Shown here: in pieces, positions 7,488 through 17,366 of the stretch
How the letters are laid out: the number at the start of each line of letters is the position of its first letter
Position numbering within the stretch: the stretch's first letter is position 1
Source of the DNA: Catalinimonas niigatensis
GTDB lineage: Bacteria; Bacteroidota; Bacteroidia; Cytophagales; Cyclobacteriaceae
Assembly: GCF_030506285.1 (NCBI RefSeq)
Contig: NZ_CP119422.1
Coordinates: forward strand, 434,001-498,000
Direction: 5' to 3'
DNA length: 64,000 nt
Made by a program: the position numbers and the translations under genes
The notes under the pieces: generated by a model
What the model was told of the DNA's origin: nothing
Database searches by the model: none
What the model saw: only the letters and a program-made list of their open reading frames with translations

Positions 7488-9932
7488 TCAGTCTGCTTTC
7501 AATGAGATGGATGGTTTGGTATTGGCAGTCTTGATGGTTTGCAAAATGACTACTGCCACTGCAATACATAAGGCAATAAAGCCTGTCAGCAAAAACACCC
7601 AAAGGTTTACATCTATACGATAGGCAAAATCAGAAAGCCAGCGACTGATAAAAAGATAAGTGAAGGGGGTAGCAATGATAGTAGCTATGCAGACCAGCAT
7701 AACAAATTCTTTACTTAGAAGCATTAACAATTCAAATACCGATGCTCCCATCACTTTTCTTATTCCAATCTCTCGGGTGCGAAGGCTTACCAGATAAGCA
7801 GACATAGATATAAGGCCCAGTAAGGCAATAATTACTGCAATTATGCTTAAATAAAAAGACAGGTCGCCTACTCTTTGTTCCTGTTCATATAATTCCCGCA
7901 AACTACTCTCAAGAAAACTAATCTCTAAAGGAACATCCTGTACAACTTCAGAGTAAACATCGCTCAAAATATTCAGTGATTCGGATAAGTGTTCTGTATC
8001 CACTCTCAAAATCCCCCAGTAGATAATATCCGGATTTTTATCAATCTTGATCAACATGGGGTTAATCTTCTGTTTGAGGGATAACAAATGCAGGTCTTCT
8101 ACAAAGCCTCCTACAACATATTCCTGCCCATAGGTATGATCTTCATTTTCATACTCCAAATGTGTCAATAAGCTCCTTCCCAGCAATGAATTTTTATCAT
8201 CAGTTCCCAACTGCTCCATCAGGTTGCTGGCTGAGGCCTGATTCAGGATCAACACTTCTTCCGGAGCATTATCCTCATTGATTCCGGAAACTTCTATTCC
8301 CAATACATTCAATGCATCCCAATCCATTTCCCAAAACCCGGCATTATCATGCTCTCTTTCGCTCCCCAAGAGTTTGTATGAAGTATAGTCGCTCATTTCT
8401 AATCCGGGTACCATCCCTAAGCCCATTTGGTTGAATTGAGGATGAGACAGGAGCTTGTTTTTAATCCTTTGGTAATTTTGAGATGTAATTGGGTTAAAGG
8501 TAATTACGCCTTCTTTTCTGAAACCCAGGTTCTTATGGTTAATAAAGTTAAGTTGTTCATTTACCAAAATAGTGGCTGAACCCAGGGCAATCAGTAGTGT
8601 AAACTGAAATACGAACATTACTCTTCGCAAAGAAAAACGTTCTTTGATTCCGGTAGATGAGTTTTGTATAAGCTGAAGCGCTTTTTTTCCTGATAATAAA
8701 AGTGCGGGATATATGCCTGAGATCAACCCTATGAACAGGGTAAGTACCAATACTATCAAAAACCCAAGCATAGACTGAATATAAAGATTTTCTAAGCCCA
8801 GATTCATGATCCGGTTGAAATAAGGAATGGAAAGTTGAAGTAACAATAAACTCAGCGGCAGGCTGATAGCACAAAGTAAAACGGCTTCTGATAAAAACTG
8901 CCAGGTAATGCTTTTCCTTGGAGCTCCCATCACTTTCCGCATGCCAATTTCATTCTTCCTTTTAGAATAAAATGCTACCGAAAGATTTACATAATTGGTG
9001 ATGGTGATAATAAGAATAATCAGCCCGATGACTCCGAAAATGTACAGGTATTGAATTTCTCCTGAAGGACTCAATTCATATAGAATATTGTTGGAAAGGT
9101 GAATGTCCGTGATTAACTGTAGATAACTGCCTTTCTCGTCAGGATTATCAACGATGGCCGGTTCTACTAATGCAAGCTTCCGGTTTATCTCATCGTTCAC
9201 CGCCTGTAATGAACTACCTTCTGATAACTTGATGTAGGTATAAGCTCCCCAGGATGGGATTTCAGGGGTAATTAAAAGAATATCAAAATTAAAGTGAGCA
9301 TTGTTTTCATCATCTTCTATTACTGCGCTAAGCTGATATTCCTGGTCATTCCAATAAAGCGATTGATTGGCAACAATATTTTCCCAGTTTTCCCCAAAAT
9401 ACCTCTCGGCACTGGCTCTGCTTAAAATGGCTGAATATGGGTCGTTGAAACTGCTTTTTTGGTTACCATACAGTATGTTCCATTGAAAGATTTCATAAAG
9501 ATCTTCCCCGGTATTAGACAAAAGGAGTTTCTTTTCTGTGAATTTCTGCTCTACACCCCTTCCATTGGATAGAGAAAGAAAAACAGGCTGTTTATCCATC
9601 GTAGCGCTATGGGTAGCATTGAATTGGGCAACCCGCTCTACCCCTTTGATATCTTTGATTGCAGAAACTTTTACCAGCTGTTCATCTCTATCGGAGTCCC
9701 ACCAATTGATAAAACCAGTGATCGCATAGGTATCATTCTTATACTGATAGTTGAGACGGTACACTCTTTCTTTTTCAGGATAATGCTGATCGTATTGAAG
9801 TTCATCATAAATGAAAAGTATTACCAGCAAACTGCAACTGATACCGAGTGTAAGTCCGATCAGATTAATTGTAGCATATGACTTGTTCTTGGTCAGATGT
9901 CTCCAAGCTAATGTAAGATAACTGCGATACAT
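7488..9932 (-). CDS. ABC transporter permease, FtsX/MacB type with duplicated core
   Basis: An 814-residue inner-membrane protein of the Bacteroidota permease family. It starts LAWRHLTKNKSYATINLIG, followed by an N-terminal membrane helix, then a large MacB-like periplasmic domain (about 45-280), a three-helix FtsX domain (about 290-430) with the typical RKNEIGMRKVMGAPR motif, a short extra TM pair region, a second periplasmic domain (about 460-670) and a second FtsX domain with REIGIRKVMGAS. Such proteins pair with a LolD/MacB-like ATPase to move lipoproteins, peptides or drugs across the envelope or to signal mechanically. No ATPase gene is adjacent, so the partner lies elsewhere. Substrate unknown. 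Confidence 0.88.
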   Translation of the reverse strand: MYRSYLTLAWRHLTKNKSYATINLIGLTLGISCSLLVILFIYDELQYDQHYPEKERVYRLNYQYKNDTYAITGFINWWDSDRDEQLVKVSAIKDIKGVERVAQFNATHSATMDKQPVFLSLSNGRGVEQKFTEKKLLLSNTGEDLYEIFQWNILYGNQKSSFNDPYSAILSRASAERYFGENWENIVANQSLYWNDQEYQLSAVIEDDENNAHFNFDILLITPEIPSWGAYTYIKLSEGSSLQAVNDEINRKLALVEPAIVDNPDEKGSYLQLITDIHLSNNILYELSPSGEIQYLYIFGVIGLIILIITITNYVNLSVAFYSKRKNEIGMRKVMGAPRKSITWQFLSEAVLLCAISLPLSLLLLQLSIPYFNRIMNLGLENLYIQSMLGFLIVLVLTLFIGLISGIYPALLLSGKKALQLIQNSSTGIKERFSLRRVMFVFQFTLLIALGSATILVNEQLNFINHKNLGFRKEGVITFNPITSQNYQRIKNKLLSHPQFNQMGLGMVPGLEMSDYTSYKLLGSEREHDNAGFWEMDWDALNVLGIEVSGINEDNAPEEVLILNQASASNLMEQLGTDDKNSLLGRSLLTHLEYENEDHTYGQEYVVGGFVEDLHLLSLKQKINPMLIKIDKNPDIIYWGILRVDTEHLSESLNILSDVYSEVVQDVPLEISFLESSLRELYEQEQRVGDLSFYLSIIAVIIALLGLISMSAYLVSLRTREIGIRKVMGASVFELLMLLSKEFVMLVCIATIIATPFTYLFISRWLSDFAYRIDVNLWVFLLTGFIALCIAVAVVILQTIKTANTKPSISLKAD

Positions 9933-10092
9933 GCTACTGTTTTAGAAGATCATCCAATATAAGCTTCCTCCATATACTACTCAAACAAATAAGATAAAAT
10001 TTAGCTTAAAGGCAGTAGCATTTTTTTACTTAAAAGCATAAAAGAACCCCATTTTCGCAATAAACAGATATAATCATGATATTACTATATAT

Positions 10093-10130
10093 AAACAAAA
10101 AAAAGCACACTAATTATCAGTGTGCTTTTC
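10093..10130 (-). terminator. Terminator of the transketolase gene
   Basis: Ten-base stem AAAAGCACAC (10101-10110) / GTGTGCTTTT (10120-10129) with a 9-nt loop. Read on the minus strand it ends in eight T. It lies directly downstream of the transketolase stop codon. Confidence 0.85.
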
Positions 10131-10151
10131 CTCGGTTTTTATAACATTCTT

Positions 10152-12152
10152 TTAAACCAAAGTTTTGGCTTTTTTGACGATATTTTCCACGGTAAAACCA
10201 AAATGAATCATCAGTTCTTCACCAGGGGCAGACTCTCCAAAGGAATCTATTCCTATGGTAATACCTTCGCTGCCTACGTATTTTTGCCAGCCCAGAGTAG
10301 ATCCTGCTTCTATAGAAATCCGTTTGCTCACTGATTTAGGCAAAACACTCTCTTTGTAGCTCGCACTTTGTGCATCAAACAACTCCCAACTTGGCATACT
10401 CACTACCCTAACTGCTACTCCTTCCTTTTCCAGTTCTTTCTGCGCATCCAGTGCCAACTGAACTTCTGAGCCTGACGCCATAAGAATCAATTGCGGGGTT
10501 TTGTCAGCATCTCTTAATATATACGCTCCTTTTTCCAATTCGCTTGCCTGCCCTCCGCTTTCACGATTCACTGTGGGCAAATCCTGGCGAGTCAATGCCA
10601 GAGCAATAGGTCCTCCTTCATGGTTAAGGGCTACTCTCCATGCCTGTACTGTCTCGTTGGCATCTCCCGGACGGATCACAGTGACTCCCGGAATCAGGCG
10701 CATTGCCATCAGGTGCTCAACGGGTTGATGGGTAGTTCCATCTTCACCCAAACCAATACTATCATGTGTAAAGACAAAGATACTATTCAGCTTCATGATG
10801 GCGGCCAGCCTTAAGGAAGGCTTCAAATAGTCAGAAAAGATCAGGAAGGTAGCCCCATAAGCCCTTATTCCTTCAGTGAGATTCATCCCATTCACTGCCG
10901 CTGCCATACTATGCTCTCTTACACCAAAGTGAAAGTTGCGTCCTGCATAATTGTCTTTACTAAACGACTCGGAGATGGCTAAATGCGTGTTATTGGATGG
11001 CGATAAATCTGCCGAACCACCAATCAGCCAGGGACAGTGCTCAGCGATAAAGTTCAACGCTTTACCTGATGCTTTACGAGTAGCTACACCTCCTTCAGGC
11101 TTGTAGACCGGAAGTTTGTCAATGACTTCCTGGGGTAGTTTACCTTTTTTGGCGGCCTCCCATTGGGCTGCTTTTTCAGGATGAGACTGTTTGTAGTTCT
11201 CCCACTTCTGTTGCCATTCCTTTTGCAGTTGTTTCCCTTTTTCTATCAGTGCGTTATATTGCTCCTGAACTTCTGTAGGCACATAAAAGAATTTATCTGA
11301 AGGCCAGCCCAGGCTTTCTTTAGAAGCTTTGACCTCATCAACACCCAGTGGTGAGCCATGGGCACCGGCAGTACCTACTTTATTAGGACTACCAAAAGCA
11401 ATCTGTGTACGTACTTTGATCAGGCTAGGACGATTTTTGTCAGCTTTGGCTTCGGCTATCGCTTTTTCTATGGCATTCAGGTCATTTCCGTCTTTCACTT
11501 CCAGTACTTGCCACTGGAAAGCTTCAAACCGTTTTTTCACATCTTCGGTAAAAGCAATGCTGGTATCTCCTTCTATAGAGATCAGGTTATCATCATAGAG
11601 GAAAATCAGGTTACCCAATCCCATATGACCTGCCATAGAAGCTGATTCGGAAGAAACACCTTCCATCAGATCTCCATCACTGCAAATTCCATAAATATGG
11701 TAGTCAAAAGGTTTGAAATCTCCTTCATGATACACAGCAGACAGATGTTTCTGCGCTATAGCCATCCCCACAGCATGGGCAAATCCTTGTCCTAAGGGAC
11801 CGGTAGTCACTTCCACGCCTGGGGTCAATCCGTATTCAGGATGGCCGGGGGTGATAGAACCCATCTGGCGGAAGTTCATCAGGTCATCCAGCGAAACTTT
11901 ATAACCGGAAAGGTGCAATAGGCTGTACAACAACATACAACCGTGCCCGGCAGATAAAACAAACCTATCACGGCCATGCCACAAAGGATCTTCGGGATTA
12001 ATACGTAAGAATTTGGTCCACAGCACATGTGCCATAGGGGCTGCACCCATTGGCATACCAGGATGTCCGGAATTTGCTTTCTGCACCGCATCCATAGACA
12101 AAGTACGGATTGTATTGATGCTTAACTGATCTAAAGTCTCGGTTTGATTCAT
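10152..12152 (-). CDS. tkt: Transketolase
   Basis: A 666-residue thiamine-diphosphate enzyme of the pentose phosphate pathway that transfers two-carbon units between sugar phosphates. Visible are the N-terminal substrate motif [15 protein letters not shown], the GDG-type thiamine diphosphate site (CSDGDLMEG about residue 155, ending YDDN), the pyrimidine-domain motif [15 protein letters not shown] with the catalytic Glu, and the C-terminal domain. Length matches the bacterial family. It follows the GH65 gene on the same strand after 116 bp and ends at a strong terminator. Its ATG lies only a few bases after a TATTTTTG sequence; whether that is a promoter is unclear. Confidence 0.96.
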   Translation of the reverse strand: MNQTETLDQLSINTIRTLSMDAVQKANSGHPGMPMGAAPMAHVLWTKFLRINPEDPLWHGRDRFVLSAGHGCMLLYSLLHLSGYKVSLDDLMNFRQMGSITPGHPEYGLTPGVEVTTGPLGQGFAHAVGMAIAQKHLSAVYHEGDFKPFDYHIYGICSDGDLMEGVSSESASMAGHMGLGNLIFLYDDNLISIEGDTSIAFTEDVKKRFEAFQWQVLEVKDGNDLNAIEKAIAEAKADKNRPSLIKVRTQIAFGSPNKVGTAGAHGSPLGVDEVKASKESLGWPSDKFFYVPTEVQEQYNALIEKGKQLQKEWQQKWENYKQSHPEKAAQWEAAKKGKLPQEVIDKLPVYKPEGGVATRKASGKALNFIAEHCPWLIGGSADLSPSNNTHLAISESFSKDNYAGRNFHFGVREHSMAAAVNGMNLTEGIRAYGATFLIFSDYLKPSLRLAAIMKLNSIFVFTHDSIGLGEDGTTHQPVEHLMAMRLIPGVTVIRPGDANETVQAWRVALNHEGGPIALALTRQDLPTVNRESGGQASELEKGAYILRDADKTPQLILMASGSEVQLALDAQKELEKEGVAVRVVSMPSWELFDAQSASYKESVLPKSVSKRISIEAGSTLGWQKYVGSEGITIGIDSFGESAPGEELMIHFGFTVENIVKKAKTLV

Positions 12153-12268
12153 GATTATTCAAAAATAGTGTCAATTTCAAAATCGGAAGGCAAGTAACAA
12201 AAAATACGCAATTGCATCAATGAAAGATGAGGCTAGTTGTCATTTTTGAGTTCAGATATCTTTTTTTG

Positions 12269-14698
12269 TTAGTTTTTATAATCAAAGTTCACACTTTCTC
12301 CAATAGAAAGGCTATGCACTTTGTCTTTCTGCTTCAACCCGATACAAATATGATCTTTCCACCCCTCTTCATGGCGAAGATACAATTCACTTTTGGTAAT
12401 TTGAACATACAAACACTGCCCCCGGTACCTAAGGGTCAGAGAAAGAAAATTAATTTCGTGAGGTAAGGAGGGGTCCAGCCATAAGACTCCGTTTTCATCT
12501 ACATAAGCTCCCGTGTAGGCACGTTGTACCATATCAATCGTACCTGCCATTGCTCCTAGATGTATTCCTTCAGTAGTAGTGCCACCCTGGATATCCTCTA
12601 CATCACTTTTTAAAGCCTCTTCAAAAAGCTTCCATGAGAGTTTTCTGTGGGCTCTGGCCATTACCCAGGAATGCACCAGCCTACTCAAAGTAGAACCATG
12701 TGAAGTTCTTTCCTCGTAATAGACAATATTTTTAATGATAAGATCAGGGGTAAAAGAATAACCTAATGTGTTAAAAATATCTTGCAGTTCGTCCACAGTT
12801 AATAAGTAAAAAAGCATGAGCACATCTGCCTGTTTACTCACTTTATAACGATTAGGCGTGTCACCTTCACTTTCCAGAATACGATCCAGTCTTTGAATAT
12901 TTCCGTACTTATTTCGGTAAGCTTCCCAATCCAATTCTTTGAGTTCAGAATAGCCTTCAAATTGTTCAATGATCCCGTCTTCAATAAACGGAATATACAT
13001 TTTTTCAGAAAGCTCTTTCCAGTATGCCAGATTATCACTTGTAAGACTTAATTTTTTATCCAGATTCTCAATGATAAATCTCGGAAGCGTATCATGCATC
13101 TTCAAAGCCTGCTTCATTACCCAGGCTACCATAATATTGGTGTAAGCATTGTTATTCAGTCCTGGTTCATCAGAGTCAGGATAAGATGTATGGTATTCAT
13201 CAGGCCCTACGACATGCTTTATTTCATAGCGTTTTTTTTCATCATTGTAAGTAGCCAGACTCGCCAAAAATTGTGTAATTGAAAACATCATTTCAGCACC
13301 ATAGTCTTCCATAAATATCTGGTCATTGGTAATCTTGAAATAGCTCCGTATATTAAAAGCGATGGCGACATTTACATGTCTTTGCAAATGGGTATCATCA
13401 GGAATCCAGCGACCGGATTCAGGGTTTAGATGAATCTCCTGGGCATTCTCCTGTCCATTGCTGCCACTTTGCCAGGGAAACATAGCCCCTTTATAGTGAT
13501 GTGATCTTGCCGCACGGCGTGCTTCTCCCATCCGGTAAAAACGATATTTCAGCATATTTTGGGTAATGGAAGGCTTCATATAGTTGATGACTGGAAATAT
13601 ATATAGCTCATCCCACATCAAGTTTCCCCGATAAGCTTCTCCGTGCAGCCCCCGGGATGGAACGCTTACATCCAGGTCCAGGGTATTGGGTGAAGCTACC
13701 TGTAAAAGATGAAAAATATGCAGCCTTAACAGTACCTGCATTCCATTTGAAGCCTTTACTTTGATATCGCTGCGGTTCCAAAGTGCTTTCCAGGCAATGC
13801 AATGACTTGTTTGTATATCTTTTACAGATGGTGAATCACTTACCTTTCTTTGTGCATCCACTATTAAATTTCCCACACCAGCATCCTTACTGGTGAAAAT
13901 CGCCATCACCTTGCTGACCTTCAGTGTCTGCCCCCTTTTGATATTTACCGGGATACGGTACATAATCAAATGATCCTTTTCTTTTACTTGTCTATCAAAT
14001 GAAATACTTTCATTTTCCAGCACTACCTCAGTACGTATCGCCTGAACTACATTCACTTCTGAATAGCTGGTACATGAGTGCATATAAAGCCCTTCTTCAT
14101 CATATGCACCTTGCTCAATAATTTCCAGATGATCACCATTCAGATCATCATAACGGGGTACTCCTTTATTTTTGACGTTTCCATCAATACCTGATAAGAT
14201 AGTAATTTCTCCACTCCAGTTGATAGCCTTAAGCTCCCATTCCAGCACAGCTAAATGCCGGTCTGCCATAGACACTGCTCTGACACTCGCCAGCTTTGAT
14301 TCTCGTCCCTGATCATCACGAAATGTAAAATCCGTTTTGAGTTGTCCCTCTCGTAAATTCAGTTGTTGATGAAATGTTAAAATCTCAACTTCATCTAAAC
14401 TAAAAAGACTCCCATCCGCATATTCAAAGGTCAGGTAAAGCCAGTTGGGCCAGTTGACAATGGATTCATTCTCTATTTCCCTGTCTGCCACTGTGGATTT
14501 TAACTTATTGAAAATACCTGCGAGGTAAGTACCCGGATAATGGGGGTTATTTTTAAAATCATAAGAAACTTCAGCAAACTCAAAGGCACCTCTGCTCGCA
14601 AAATACCCATTACCCAGCGTACATAAAGATTCTCTCAGGTGCTGTTGTTTCGGATCATAATGGTCGTAGGCAATCTGCCAATCTTGGTTTTCAGGCAT
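12269..14698 (-). CDS. GH65 family glycoside hydrolase or phosphorylase (alpha-glucoside disaccharide)
   Basis: A protein of about 809 residues with the GH65 layout: an N-terminal beta-sandwich, a helical linker, an (alpha/alpha)6 barrel and a short C-terminal sheet. The start is set at MPENQDWQIAYDHY, whose ATG overlaps the stop of the phosphatase gene by 8 bp, suggesting translational coupling. The core motif is VVGPDEYHTSYPDSDEPG followed by NNNAYTN, and the anion-site motif is SHGSTLSRLVHSWV. Classic maltose, trehalose and kojibiose phosphorylases have a shorter GPDEYHE-type segment, so the insertion here marks the branch found beside HAD mutases, for which a hydrolase acting on kojibiose has been described in a flavobacterium (from memory). 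No signal peptide. Phosphorylase versus hydrolase cannot be settled from sequence. Confidence 0.88.
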   Translation of the reverse strand: MPENQDWQIAYDHYDPKQQHLRESLCTLGNGYFASRGAFEFAEVSYDFKNNPHYPGTYLAGIFNKLKSTVADREIENESIVNWPNWLYLTFEYADGSLFSLDEVEILTFHQQLNLREGQLKTDFTFRDDQGRESKLASVRAVSMADRHLAVLEWELKAINWSGEITILSGIDGNVKNKGVPRYDDLNGDHLEIIEQGAYDEEGLYMHSCTSYSEVNVVQAIRTEVVLENESISFDRQVKEKDHLIMYRIPVNIKRGQTLKVSKVMAIFTSKDAGVGNLIVDAQRKVSDSPSVKDIQTSHCIAWKALWNRSDIKVKASNGMQVLLRLHIFHLLQVASPNTLDLDVSVPSRGLHGEAYRGNLMWDELYIFPVINYMKPSITQNMLKYRFYRMGEARRAARSHHYKGAMFPWQSGSNGQENAQEIHLNPESGRWIPDDTHLQRHVNVAIAFNIRSYFKITNDQIFMEDYGAEMMFSITQFLASLATYNDEKKRYEIKHVVGPDEYHTSYPDSDEPGLNNNAYTNIMVAWVMKQALKMHDTLPRFIIENLDKKLSLTSDNLAYWKELSEKMYIPFIEDGIIEQFEGYSELKELDWEAYRNKYGNIQRLDRILESEGDTPNRYKVSKQADVLMLFYLLTVDELQDIFNTLGYSFTPDLIIKNIVYYEERTSHGSTLSRLVHSWVMARAHRKLSWKLFEEALKSDVEDIQGGTTTEGIHLGAMAGTIDMVQRAYTGAYVDENGVLWLDPSLPHEINFLSLTLRYRGQCLYVQITKSELYLRHEEGWKDHICIGLKQKDKVHSLSIGESVNFDYKN

Positions 14699-15491
14699 AG
14701 GAAAGTATCTGCTTAATAAATTCTGCAACTTGCTTTTGCTCTTTAATAGCGTATTGGGCATGAGTTTTCTGATCATGATCTTCCACCATCACACTTACAC
14801 CCTTGTCGCTTAACTCACGAAATGCATCCTCATCGGTGGTGTCATCTCCCAGATAAACCGGGAGACAGTTATCCTCGTTGAGGCCCAGCTGTTCCATGAT
14901 CCAAAGTACAGCTTTGCCTTTGTTCCAATCCACATTAGGTTTGATCTCTATGATACTTTTACCTTTGTCCCACTTCAAAAGCTGATCATTTGCCAATCTG
15001 GCTTTTACTCGCTTTTCCAACTGCTCTATTACACCTTTATCCGCACCCCGATGATGAATGGCTATCGCAAATTTTTTCTTCTCAACCTTCACTTGTTTTT
15101 CTTCTTGAAAAGCTTTTTCAAACTCGTTTGCTATTTTTTCCAACTCCGGCAAGATGTTGTCTGCTTCGGGATGTTGATGATGCATATCATTTGGGCCTGT
15201 AATGTCAAAGCCATGACTACCGGCATAATACAGATTGTGTAAATTGACTTTGGCTTCAACGTCTTTACGGTCTCTGCCACTTACGACGGCAACTTTATAA
15301 ACTTCAGCCAACTTTTTCAGAAGTGTGTGTGTTTCGTCTGACAATGCTGCCTGATCAGGCTGGGCTACAATGGGTGCCAATGTTCCGTCAAAATCAAAGA
15401 AAAACAGAAAGGATCTATCCCCTTTTTTTCTAAGCATCTCATTGACATGATCTAATGCGGAAGGAAGTTCGTTAGGTTCTTTTAAATTCAT
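14691..15491 (-). CDS. otsB: Trehalose-6-phosphate phosphatase-like HAD protein (OtsB family)
   Basis: A 266-residue HAD-superfamily phosphatase. Motif I FFFDFDGTLAPI gives the Asp nucleophile and acid (DxD), motif II is VVSGRD, and motif IV is YLGDDTTDEDAF, all characteristic of trehalose-phosphatase. The cap is of the small OtsB type (about residues 110-190). It would release trehalose (or a related sugar) from its 6-phosphate. No trehalose-6-phosphate synthase (otsA) is in the window. It sits between a beta-phosphoglucomutase-like gene and the GH65 gene, overlapping the latter by 8 bp, so the three form one disaccharide module. Confidence 0.9.
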   Translation of the reverse strand: MNLKEPNELPSALDHVNEMLRKKGDRSFLFFFDFDGTLAPIVAQPDQAALSDETHTLLKKLAEVYKVAVVSGRDRKDVEAKVNLHNLYYAGSHGFDITGPNDMHHQHPEADNILPELEKIANEFEKAFQEEKQVKVEKKKFAIAIHHRGADKGVIEQLEKRVKARLANDQLLKWDKGKSIIEIKPNVDWNKGKAVLWIMEQLGLNEDNCLPVYLGDDTTDEDAFRELSDKGVSVMVEDHDQKTHAQYAIKEQKQVAEFIKQILSYA

Positions 15492-15577
15492 GTATATATA
15501 TATTTTTCAGAGGCCACAATTCGCATCAAGTTTACTTATCTTCGGTTGGTATTCACTAATTATGCCCATTTCATGTT

Positions 15578-16330
15578 TTAATTTTGAGATAATTCACTTA
15601 AACTTTTAATCACCAGGTGAGCCCCGGCTTCTTTCATTTTTTGATGATCATTGTCACCTCTGTTTATTCCTACTACCAGACCAAAGTTCCCCCGGCTTCC
15701 TGCTTCTACACCGGCTATGGCATCTTCAAATACTACCGCCTCTGATGGTTGAACATTGAGGCGCTGGGCTGCCTCTAAAAAAATATCGGGATCAGGCTTA
15801 CCATTCAAAGATTGTTCTATAGCATCAGTACCATCAACCACGGTATCAAAGATTGCTATCAATCCTGCTTCTTCCAGTATGGGACGGCAGTTTTTACTGG
15901 AAGATACCACCGCCAGTTTTTTTCCTTCTTCTTTCCATTTTTTGATATAGAAAACTGAATCTTCATATACTCTGGCTCCCTGGGTTTTCAATAATTCCAG
16001 GAAAAACCTATTTTTCTTTTTTCCCAACCCAAAGATGGTATCTGCACTATCCTCATCTTTTTCAGAGCCTTTTTTTACCTCTATTTTCCGTGATTCCAGA
16101 AAGCTTCTTACGCCCTCATAACGAGGTTTACCATCTACATACAGTTGGTAATCTTCTTTACTGAATTTCTTCTGGGAAGGATACTTTTCTAAAAATGCGT
16201 CAAACATTTTTTTCCATGCCTGCTGATGTAATGATGCGGTTTGTGTAATGACCCCATCAAGGTCAAGAATAATAGCGTTGCTTTTGCTAATCTTTTTGTA
16301 GTTCATATAGCGGTTTTCATGACTAACCAT
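15578..16330 (-). CDS. HAD hydrolase, beta-phosphoglucomutase-like
   Basis: A 250-residue HAD-IA protein. Motif I IILDLDGVITQTASLH has the DxD pair, motif II AVVSSSKNC, the Lys region is in the cap end, and motif IV VVFEDAIAGVEAGSRG is the beta-phosphoglucomutase signature. The helical cap (about residues 30-110) includes a DGKPRYEGVRSFL segment typical of members paired with GH65 enzymes. It may interconvert beta-glucose-1-phosphate and glucose-6-phosphate, or act as a sugar phosphatase. First gene of the module with the OtsB-like and GH65 genes. An internal ATG at 16306 (MNYKKISKSN) is an equally good start. Confidence 0.85.
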   Translation of the reverse strand: MVSHENRYMNYKKISKSNAIILDLDGVITQTASLHQQAWKKMFDAFLEKYPSQKKFSKEDYQLYVDGKPRYEGVRSFLESRKIEVKKGSEKDEDSADTIFGLGKKKNRFFLELLKTQGARVYEDSVFYIKKWKEEGKKLAVVSSSKNCRPILEEAGLIAIFDTVVDGTDAIEQSLNGKPDPDIFLEAAQRLNVQPSEAVVFEDAIAGVEAGSRGNFGLVVGINRGDNDHQKMKEAGAHLVIKSLSELSQN

Positions 16331-16667
16331 TAAAAAATTGCCTTATAAAGCAAATAAAGGAACATCACTCTCCTTTATATTTTCAAAAAATTTTATCATT
16401 GTTTCCAGTAAAGCTATACCATTGAAGCTGTGTATTTAGCTATAATCTTATCATGAAGTAGGAATTATAAGTATTGATCCTAGAAATACTAGGTATATAA
16501 CTCAGGATTCTATGGCTTGTTTGATTATAAAGTGTACTTGAGCTTCTTTAAGTCATAAAAAAGGGGGCCAAATGATTAGCCCCCTCTCCAAATTTTAAAA
16601 ACTACCATTCGTACAAGATACGTGGCAGAAGGTTAAAGTGTATTCTATAACCTAAACAAAACCTAAC
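16331..16667. other. Intergenic, one terminator
   Basis: Between the HAD gene and the YciF-like gene. Apart from the terminator at 16557-16586 this is AT-rich sequence with short direct and inverted words (for example TATTTAGCTATAATC). No ORF of note and no RNA gene was seen. Promoter signals for the HAD module should lie here but no clear TTTG/TAnnTTTG pair was found. Confidence 0.5.
16557..16586 (-). terminator. Terminator of the YciF-like gene
   Basis: Stem GGGGGC (16563-16568) / GCCCCC (16579-16584), 10-nt loop, followed on the minus strand by six T. It lies about 80 bp past the stop codon of the YciF-like gene. Confidence 0.8.
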
Positions 16668-17198
16668 TTAGATTTTATCGCGAACTGTGTTTTTTGCCTT
16701 TTCATTAATTCCGCCTTTGGCCAGGTTGTTCAGTTTTTCATCTGCCATTTTCTCTTCATCCTCAGTGGCACTGAGCAGAGAAGATACTTCAGTAAGTCCG
16801 AGTTGACGGGCAAAGTTATTGGCAGTACCATAGCCGGCAATTTCATAATGCTCTACTCTTTGGGCGGCACCGATCAACCCTGCATCTCTAACTTCCGGGC
16901 TGGATTTAGATTTGATAATTTCCTGACCTTCTTTCACTAAGCCGGCCATGGCATCACATTTTTCGCCATCCATATCAATATTTAAAATCTTCCCGATTTG
17001 CACAAGTCTTTCACGCTGGCCTCTGGTTTCTTCCAGATGCATATGAAATGCTTGTTTGAGTGCAGGGTCGTTTGCTGATTCTTCCATCTTTGGAAGTGCC
17101 TCAATCAGTTGAGATTCAGCACTGTAAAGATCTCTTAATTCGTGATGTAATAAGTCTTCCAGACTTAACATTTTTTCTGATTTACTGAAAATTCCCAT
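16668..17198 (-). CDS. YciF/YciE-like ferritin-fold protein (DUF892)
   Basis: A 176-residue all-helical protein of the DUF892 family, a four-helix bundle related to rubrerythrin and ferritin. Candidate metal ligands are spread in the usual way: E in LEDLLHHELRDLYSAE, E-x-x-R in MHLEETRGQRERL, E-H in AAQRVEHYEIAGYG and E-D-E-E near residue 150. Members are usually induced by osmotic, oxidative or general stress; the biochemical role is not settled. Monocistronic, with its own terminator. Confidence 0.9.
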   Translation of the reverse strand: MGIFSKSEKMLSLEDLLHHELRDLYSAESQLIEALPKMEESANDPALKQAFHMHLEETRGQRERLVQIGKILNIDMDGEKCDAMAGLVKEGQEIIKSKSSPEVRDAGLIGAAQRVEHYEIAGYGTANNFARQLGLTEVSSLLSATEDEEKMADEKLNNLAKGGINEKAKNTVRDKI

Positions 17199-17366
17199 AA
17201 CAAAAATTTTTAGGGTTAAAAAAATATACTACTGACACCAGTAGTAAAAACTATCTAATGTAGTTAACTGATGAGGTGCTAAGATCGTTTATTTTTTATA
17301 GAGAAAAGAGAAAGAATACCCCCAATATCCTTAGTCTAAAGTACTCAATTCGAGAGAGAAAGCTTC

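Noticed and set aside
12153-12165. TATTTTTG box directly before the transketolase ATG as a leaderless promoter
   Set aside because: No TTTG at a 17-23 nt spacing; the AT-rich context makes a chance match likely.
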